Shown: positions 59,934 through 64,000 of the stretch, one piece after another | How the letters are laid out: each line of letters starts with the position of its first letter | Position numbering within the stretch: the first letter of the stretch is position 1 | From: Leifsonia xyli | Lineage (GTDB): Bacteria > Actinomycetota > Actinomycetes > Actinomycetales > Microbacteriaceae | NCBI GenBank assembly: GCA_001647635.1 | Contig: CP014761.1 | Span: 992,001 to 1,056,000 of the forward strand | Reading direction: 5' to 3' | Length of the DNA: 64,000 nt | Translations under genes and position numbers: made by a program | The notes under the pieces: generated by a model | What the model saw: the letters and a program-made list of their open reading frames with translations, nothing else | What the model was told of the DNA's origin: nothing | The model's database searches: none

Positions 59934-61430
59934 GTGGCCCTGATCCGACACTTCATCGCGGGAGCGGAGGCCCCCGCCGACGGCAGCCGCCCCGACCGCA
60001 CCGGTCCCGTCTACAACCCGGCGACCGGCGAGCGTCAGCACGAGGTCGTGCTGGCGGATACCGCGCAGACCCAGGCCGCGATCGCCGCCGCGAAGGCCGC
60101 CATCCCGGCCTGGCGCGCCACCAGCCTGACCAAACGCGCGGACGTGATGTTCCGCCTCCGCCACCTCCTCACCGAACGCCGCGACGAGCTCGCCGCGATC
60201 GTGACCAGCGAGCACGGCAAGGTGCTTTCCGACGCCGCCGGCGAGATCGGCCGCGGGCTGGAGAACGTGGAGTTCGCCTCCGGCCTCATCGACAAGCTCA
60301 AGGGCGAGTACAGCGAGCAGGTCTCCACCGGCATCGACGTGCACAGCGTCAAGCAGCCCGTCGGCGTCGTCGGCTGCATCACGCCGTTCAACTTCCCGGT
60401 CATGGTGCCGCTGTGGATGGTCGCGAGCGCGATCGCCTGCGGCAACACCGTCGTCCTCAAGCCCAGCGAGAAGGACCCGAGCGCGTCCGTCTTCCTGGCC
60501 AAGCTGTTCCGCGAGGCGGGTCTCCCCGACGGCGTGCTCAACGTCGTGCACGGCGACAAGGAGGCGGTGGATGCGATCCTCGACTCCCCCGACGTCGCCG
60601 CCGTGAGCTTCGTCGGCTCCACCCCGATCGCCCGGTCGATCTACCAGCGCGCGAGCGCCAACGGCAAGCGCGTGCAGGCTCTCGGCGGCGCGAAGAACCA
60701 CATGGTCGTGCTCGAGGACGCGGACATCGACGCCGCTGCCGACGCCGCGGTCTCGGCGGCGTACGGCTCCGCCGGCGAGCGCTGCATGGCGGTGAGCGTG
60801 GTCGTCGCGGTCGGCGAGGTGGGCGACCGGCTGGTGCCGGCCATCCACTCGCGCCTGGACGCGCTGCGGATCGGCGCGGGCACCGACGACGCGAGCGAGA
60901 TGGGCCCGCTGATCACCCGCGAGCACCGCGACAAGGTCGCGTCCTACGTCACCGGCGCCGCGGCCGAGGGCGCGACGGTCGTCGCCGACGGCACGCAGCG
61001 CGACTTCGACGGCGACGGGTTCTTCGTGGGCGTCAGCCTGCTCGACCACGTGAAGCCCGGGATGAAGGCGTACGACGACGAGATCTTCGGCCCCGTGCTC
61101 AGCGTGGTGCGCGTCGACACCTACGAGGAGGCGGTCGAGCTGATCAACGCCAACCCGTACGGGAACGGCGTCGCCCTGTTCACCCGCGACGGAGGTGCGG
61201 CGCGCCGCTTCGAGTTCGAGGTGGAGGTCGGGATGGTCGGCATCAACGTGCCGATCCCGGTCCCCGTCGGCGCCTACTCGTTCGGGGGCTGGAAGAACTC
61301 GCTGTTCGGCGACTCGCACATCTACGGGCCGGAGTCGTTCCACTTCTACACGCGCAGCAAGGTCGTCACGACGCGCTGGCCCGACCCGGTGCACTCGCGC
61401 ATCGAGCTCGCGTTCCCCGGCAACTCCTGA
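59934..61430 (+). CDS. mmsA: CoA-acylating methylmalonate/malonate-semialdehyde dehydrogenase
   Basis: 498-aa aldehyde dehydrogenase of the MmsA/IolA class, converting methylmalonate or malonate semialdehyde to propionyl- or acetyl-CoA with NAD. Motifs: VGCITPFNFPVMVPLWM, VLKPSEKDPSASVFL, SFVGSTPIARSIYQ, LGGAKNHMVVLEDADID, and catalytic Cys in GSAGERCMAVSVVVAVG. C-terminal PVPVGAYSFGGWKNSLFGD. GTG start with GGAGG 6 nt upstream. 19 nt before the aminotransferase gene. The pair suits beta-alanine, beta-aminoisobutyrate or valine degradation. Confidence 0.94.
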   Translation: MALIRHFIAGAEAPADGSRPDRTGPVYNPATGERQHEVVLADTAQTQAAIAAAKAAIPAWRATSLTKRADVMFRLRHLLTERRDELAAIVTSEHGKVLSDAAGEIGRGLENVEFASGLIDKLKGEYSEQVSTGIDVHSVKQPVGVVGCITPFNFPVMVPLWMVASAIACGNTVVLKPSEKDPSASVFLAKLFREAGLPDGVLNVVHGDKEAVDAILDSPDVAAVSFVGSTPIARSIYQRASANGKRVQALGGAKNHMVVLEDADIDAAADAAVSAAYGSAGERCMAVSVVVAVGEVGDRLVPAIHSRLDALRIGAGTDDASEMGPLITREHRDKVASYVTGAAAEGATVVADGTQRDFDGDGFFVGVSLLDHVKPGMKAYDDEIFGPVLSVVRVDTYEEAVELINANPYGNGVALFTRDGGAARRFEFEVEVGMVGINVPIPVPVGAYSFGGWKNSLFGDSHIYGPESFHFYTRSKVVTTRWPDPVHSRIELAFPGNS

Positions 61431-61449
61431 TCGAAGGCGACGAAGGCAC

Positions 61450-62868
61450 ATGACCGACACCATTTCCACCACCGCCCCCGCCCGCACCGGCTACACCGAC
61501 CGGCACGGCATCGAGCACTCCTTCGGGGATGCCGCCGCCGAGCGGCAGGTGCGTAGCGACGACCGCGGGCATGTCTTCCACTCGTGGAGCGCGCAGGCGA
61601 AGATCGACCCGCTGCCGATCGCCGCGGGCGAGGGCGCGACGTTCTGGGACTACCAGGGCAACGCGTACCTCGACTTCAGCTCGCAGCTGGTCAACCTTAA
61701 CCTCGGGCACCAGCATCCGGACCTCGTCGCGGCCATCCAGCAGCAGGCCGGACGCCTCGCCACCGTTCAGCCGTCGATGGCGAACGACGTGCGCGGCGAG
61801 CTCGCCCGCCGGATCGCCGAGGTGGCGCCCGGGACGCTGAACAAGGTGTTCTTCACCAACGGCGGAGCCGACGCCAACGAGTACGCGGTCCGCCTCGCCC
61901 GCCGGGTGACCGGCCGCCGCAAGGTGCTGTCCATGTACCGCTCGTACCACGGCGGCACCGCCACGGCGATCTCGCTCACGGGCGACCCGCGCCGCTGGGC
62001 GAACGAGCCGAGCGACGGCTCCGTCGCCCACTTCTTCGGCCCCTACCCTTACCGGTCGGCGTTCCACTCGGCGACGCCCGAGGAGGAGACGCAGCGCGCG
62101 CTGGAGCACCTCGAGAACGTCATCGTGCTGGAGGGCGCCGCGACCATCGCCGCGATCATCATCGAGACGATCGTCGGCACGAACGGCGTGCTGGTCCCGC
62201 CGCCCGGCTACCTGACCGGCGTGCGCGAACTGTGCGACAAGTACGGGATCGTGTACATCGCCGACGAGGTCATGGTCGGCTTCGGCCGGGTCGGCGAGTG
62301 GTTCGCGGTAGACGCCTTCGACGTCGTCCCGGACCTCATCACCTTCGCGAAGGGCGTCAACTCGGGGTACGTGCCGCTCGGCGGCGTCGTCATCTCAGAT
62401 GCGATCGCGTCGTTCTTCGACGACGTGGCGTTCCAGGGCGGGCTGACGTACTCCGGGCACCCGCTCGCGTGCGCCGCGGGGGTCGCGACGTTCGAGGTGT
62501 TCGAGCGCGACGGCATCCTGGAGCGGGTGCGCGACCTCGGCTCGCGGGTCGTGGAGCCGGAGATCACCTCGTGGCTCGACCGGCACCCGTCGCTCGGCGA
62601 GGTGCGCGGCCGCGGCCTGTTCTGGGCGCTGGAGCTGGTGCGCGACCGGGACACGCACGAGCCGCTCGTGCCGTTCAACGCGGCCGGTGCAGACGCGGCC
62701 CCGATGGCCGAGGTCGCCGCCGCGTGCAAGGCCGCCGGGGTGTGGCCGTTCACGCACTTCAACCGCGTCCACATCGCCCCGCCGCTGGTCATCTCGGAGG
62801 ACGACCTGCGGCGCGGTCTCGCCGCGATCGACGAGGCCCTCACCGTCGCCGACCGCTACGCCCGCTGA
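61450..62868 (+). CDS. class III (omega-amino-acid) aminotransferase
   Basis: 472-aa PLP-dependent class III aminotransferase. Segments: GATFWDYQGNAYLDFSSQLV, NGGADANEYAVRLARRVTGR, SYHGGTATAISLTGDPRRW, ADEVMVGFGRVGEWFA, and the PLP Lys in ITFAKGVNSGYVPLGGV. Related to beta-alanine/omega-amino-acid:pyruvate transaminases. ATG start with GAAGG upstream. Its semialdehyde product would be the substrate of the preceding dehydrogenase. Followed by a strong hairpin terminator. Confidence 0.92.
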   Translation: MTDTISTTAPARTGYTDRHGIEHSFGDAAAERQVRSDDRGHVFHSWSAQAKIDPLPIAAGEGATFWDYQGNAYLDFSSQLVNLNLGHQHPDLVAAIQQQAGRLATVQPSMANDVRGELARRIAEVAPGTLNKVFFTNGGADANEYAVRLARRVTGRRKVLSMYRSYHGGTATAISLTGDPRRWANEPSDGSVAHFFGPYPYRSAFHSATPEEETQRALEHLENVIVLEGAATIAAIIIETIVGTNGVLVPPPGYLTGVRELCDKYGIVYIADEVMVGFGRVGEWFAVDAFDVVPDLITFAKGVNSGYVPLGGVVISDAIASFFDDVAFQGGLTYSGHPLACAAGVATFEVFERDGILERVRDLGSRVVEPEITSWLDRHPSLGEVRGRGLFWALELVRDRDTHEPLVPFNAAGADAAPMAEVAAACKAAGVWPFTHFNRVHIAPPLVISEDDLRRGLAAIDEALTVADRYAR

Positions 62869-62889
62869 CCCGATCAACCGTCGAGCACA

Positions 62890-62929
62890 GGAAAAACGTC
62901 GTCCGAAGCGGCTTCGGGCGACGTTTTCC
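62890..62929. terminator. strong hairpin terminator after the aminotransferase gene
   Basis: Outer stem GGAAAAACGTCG (62890-62901) with CGACGTTTTCC (62919-62929), one bulged A, and inner stem CCGAAG/CTTCGG closing on CGG. It lies 22 nt after the aminotransferase stop and 27 nt before the next gene. The A-rich 5' and T-rich 3' flanks of the stem suit a factor-independent terminator of the amine operon. Confidence 0.85.
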
Positions 62930-62943
62930 CTGTTGTCGGCGGC

Positions 62944-62949
62944 TAAGTT
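62944..62949 (+). promoter_or_regulatory. -10 box of a leaderless promoter
   Basis: TAAGTT, then 6 nt (GGGAGG), then the GTG of the NYN-domain gene. GGGAGG could be read as a ribosome site but it directly abuts the start codon, so the leaderless reading is favoured. Confidence 0.55.
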
Positions 62950-62955
62950 GGGAGG

Positions 62956-64000
62956 GTGACTGAACCTGGAGATGGCCGCGTCGCGGTCTACATCGACTTC
63001 GACAACATCATCATCTCCCGCTACGACCAGGTGCACGGCCGCGGCAGCTACATGCGCGACCGGCCCAAGTCGAGCACGACCCAGCCGAAAGCGTCCTTCG
63101 CCGAGAAGCTGGCGGAGGCGCGGGTCGACCTCGGCGCCGTCATCGACTTCTCGTCGTCCTTCGGCACGCTCGTCCTGACCCGCGCCTACGCCGACTGGTC
63201 GTCGGCGGTCAACGCCGAGTACCGGGGCCAGCTGGTCGGCCGGGCTGTCGACCTCGTCCAGCTCTTCCCCGCCGCCGCGTACGCGAAGAACGGCGCCGAC
63301 ATCCGGCTGGCCGTCGATGCGGTCGAGGACTTGTTCCGACTGCCCGAACTCACCCACGTCGTGATCGTGGCGGGCGACTCCGACTACGTTCCTCTCGCCC
63401 AGCGGGTGAAGCGGCTGAACCGCTACGTGATCGGGATCGGCGTGGCCGGCTCGACCGCGAAGTCCCTCGCCGCAGCCTGCGATGAGTTCGTGAGCTACGA
63501 CGACCTGCCGGGGATCGCACGGGACGAGGCGGCGGACGCCACCGCCACCGACGAGCCGGAGGGCGACGAGCCGGAGGGCGACGCGCCGGAGGCCGACGAG
63601 CCCGAGACGGAACAGGCGCCCGCGCCCGCGCCGGCCACATCCTCCCGCCGCAAGGGATCCCGTAGCGCGGCCTCCGACGCCGCGGCGGACACGGTCGCGG
63701 CGGAGACCGCCGCCGCCGCCGAGCCTGAGCCTGAGCCCGACCGCGGTCGCAAGCGCGGCGGTCGTCGTCGCGCCGCCGCGACCGAAGAGGAGGAAGACGC
63801 TGCCGCTGACGAGCCGCAGGAGGACCCGCAGGTCGTCGCTACGCGCCTCCTCGCCCGCGCCCTCCAGCTCGGCCACGAGAAGGACGACTCCCCCTGGCTG
63901 CACAGCTCGGCGGTGAAAGGCCAGATGAAGCGGATGGACCCGTCCTTCAGCGAGAAGGCGCTCGGCTTCCGCTCGTTCAGCGACTTCATCAAGTCGCGAA
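62956..64000 (+). CDS. NYN-domain putative RNase with C-terminal OST-HTH/LOTUS domain (3' end outside window)
   Basis: At least 348 codons, open at the window edge. N-terminal NYN (PIN-like) nuclease domain about residues 8-175: VAVYIDFDNIIISRY (Asp14, Asp16 acidic site), IRLAVDAVEDLFRLPE and VVIVAGDSDYVPLAQRV (third acidic cluster). Then a low-complexity acidic/Pro-Ala and Arg-rich linker (EPEGDEPEGDAPEADE..., KRGGRRRAAA) and a C-terminal OST-HTH-like segment (VVATRLLARALQLGHEKDDS ... LGFRSFSDFIKS) still incomplete. NYN-OST-HTH proteins are thought to act on RNA. GTG start; stand-alone after the terminator. Confidence 0.88.
   Translation, partial: MTEPGDGRVAVYIDFDNIIISRYDQVHGRGSYMRDRPKSSTTQPKASFAEKLAEARVDLGAVIDFSSSFGTLVLTRAYADWSSAVNAEYRGQLVGRAVDLVQLFPAAAYAKNGADIRLAVDAVEDLFRLPELTHVVIVAGDSDYVPLAQRVKRLNRYVIGIGVAGSTAKSLAAACDEFVSYDDLPGIARDEAADATATDEPEGDEPEGDAPEADEPETEQAPAPAPATSSRRKGSRSAASDAAADTVAAETAAAAEPEPEPDRGRKRGGRRRAAATEEEEDAAADEPQEDPQVVATRLLARALQLGHEKDDSPWLHSSAVKGQMKRMDPSFSEKALGFRSFSDFIKSR

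Noticed and set aside
62916..62956. GGGAGG before the NYN gene as a Shine-Dalgarno site
   Set aside because: It directly touches the GTG, leaving no usable spacing; the TAAGTT-N6-GTG leaderless pattern fits better.

Overview
The window is high-GC DNA, densely packed with genes on both strands. It looks like an actinobacterium of the family Microbacteriaceae (Leifsonia-like). The evidence is strong GC bias at third codon positions, many GTG starts, TANNNT-type -10 boxes, and a typical actinobacterial gene set: efeUOB behind a DtxR-type box, RamB beside aceA/aceB, NrtR-nadABC, fdxA-dapC, and an MCC/citE acyl-CoA cluster. The genus is an inference. I see no rRNA, tRNA, CRISPR, phage or insertion sequence. 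Apart from three families of intergenic palindromic repeats, this is core and nutrient-uptake chromosome.

Layout, left to right. 1-7737 (minus): a leucine/branched acyl-CoA catabolic operon (MCC beta and alpha, acyl-CoA dehydrogenase, scoA, scoB, MaoC hydratase, CitE-like lyase), divergent from a TetR regulator (7836-8459) with two matching palindromic operators between them. 8777-14821: penicillin acylase-family hydrolase, gltA, dapC, fdxA and a small membrane protein. 14870-18345: iron-regulated efeUOB uptake operon. 18350-21668: a lipoprotein, an alpha/beta hydrolase and typA. 21754-28864: an oligopeptide-type ABC importer (substrate-binding protein, two permeases, double ATPase), interrupted by an opposite-strand PH-domain gene. 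29076-34634: a CPBP protease and the glycine cleavage genes gcvTHP behind a tandem glycine riboswitch. 34838-40440: NrtR operator and the nrtR-nadA-nadB-nadC-cysteine desulfurase NAD operon. 40548-45229: MFS exporter, then a coupled AhpD-like / ADP-ribosylglycohydrolase / PfkB-kinase trio and a DUF488 gene. 45243-49820: glyoxylate shunt aceA-aceB and its likely regulator RamB. 49829-56266: a LacI-controlled sugar ABC importer with an intracellular GH5-like glycosidase. 56427-62868: an amine or omega-amino-acid catabolic locus (FAD oxidoreductase, PucR regulator, MmsA-type dehydrogenase, class-III aminotransferase). 62956-end: NYN/OST-HTH RNA-binding protein, cut by the window edge.

The genes fit a soil or plant-associated heterotroph. 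Leucine and amine catabolism feed acetyl-CoA and propionyl-CoA into the citrate and glyoxylate cycles, and peptide and sugar importers supply carbon. Each block carries a recognisable local control: TetR, DtxR, glycine riboswitch, NrtR, RamB, LacI and PucR.

Two patterns cut across the window. First, at least six, and probably eight, otherwise normal genes are broken by single-base deletions, nearly all in short G or C runs. That points to consensus indel error in the assembly rather than gene decay, and I annotate those genes at their reconstructed extents. Second, eight genes without a Shine-Dalgarno sequence have a -10-like hexamer exactly 6 nt before the start codon, the signature of leaderless transcription. 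I do not see a convincing undescribed multi-gene system. The best leads are the intergenic palindrome arrays, the ADP-ribosylglycohydrolase/kinase operon next to NAD genes, and the permease with an extra membrane block.
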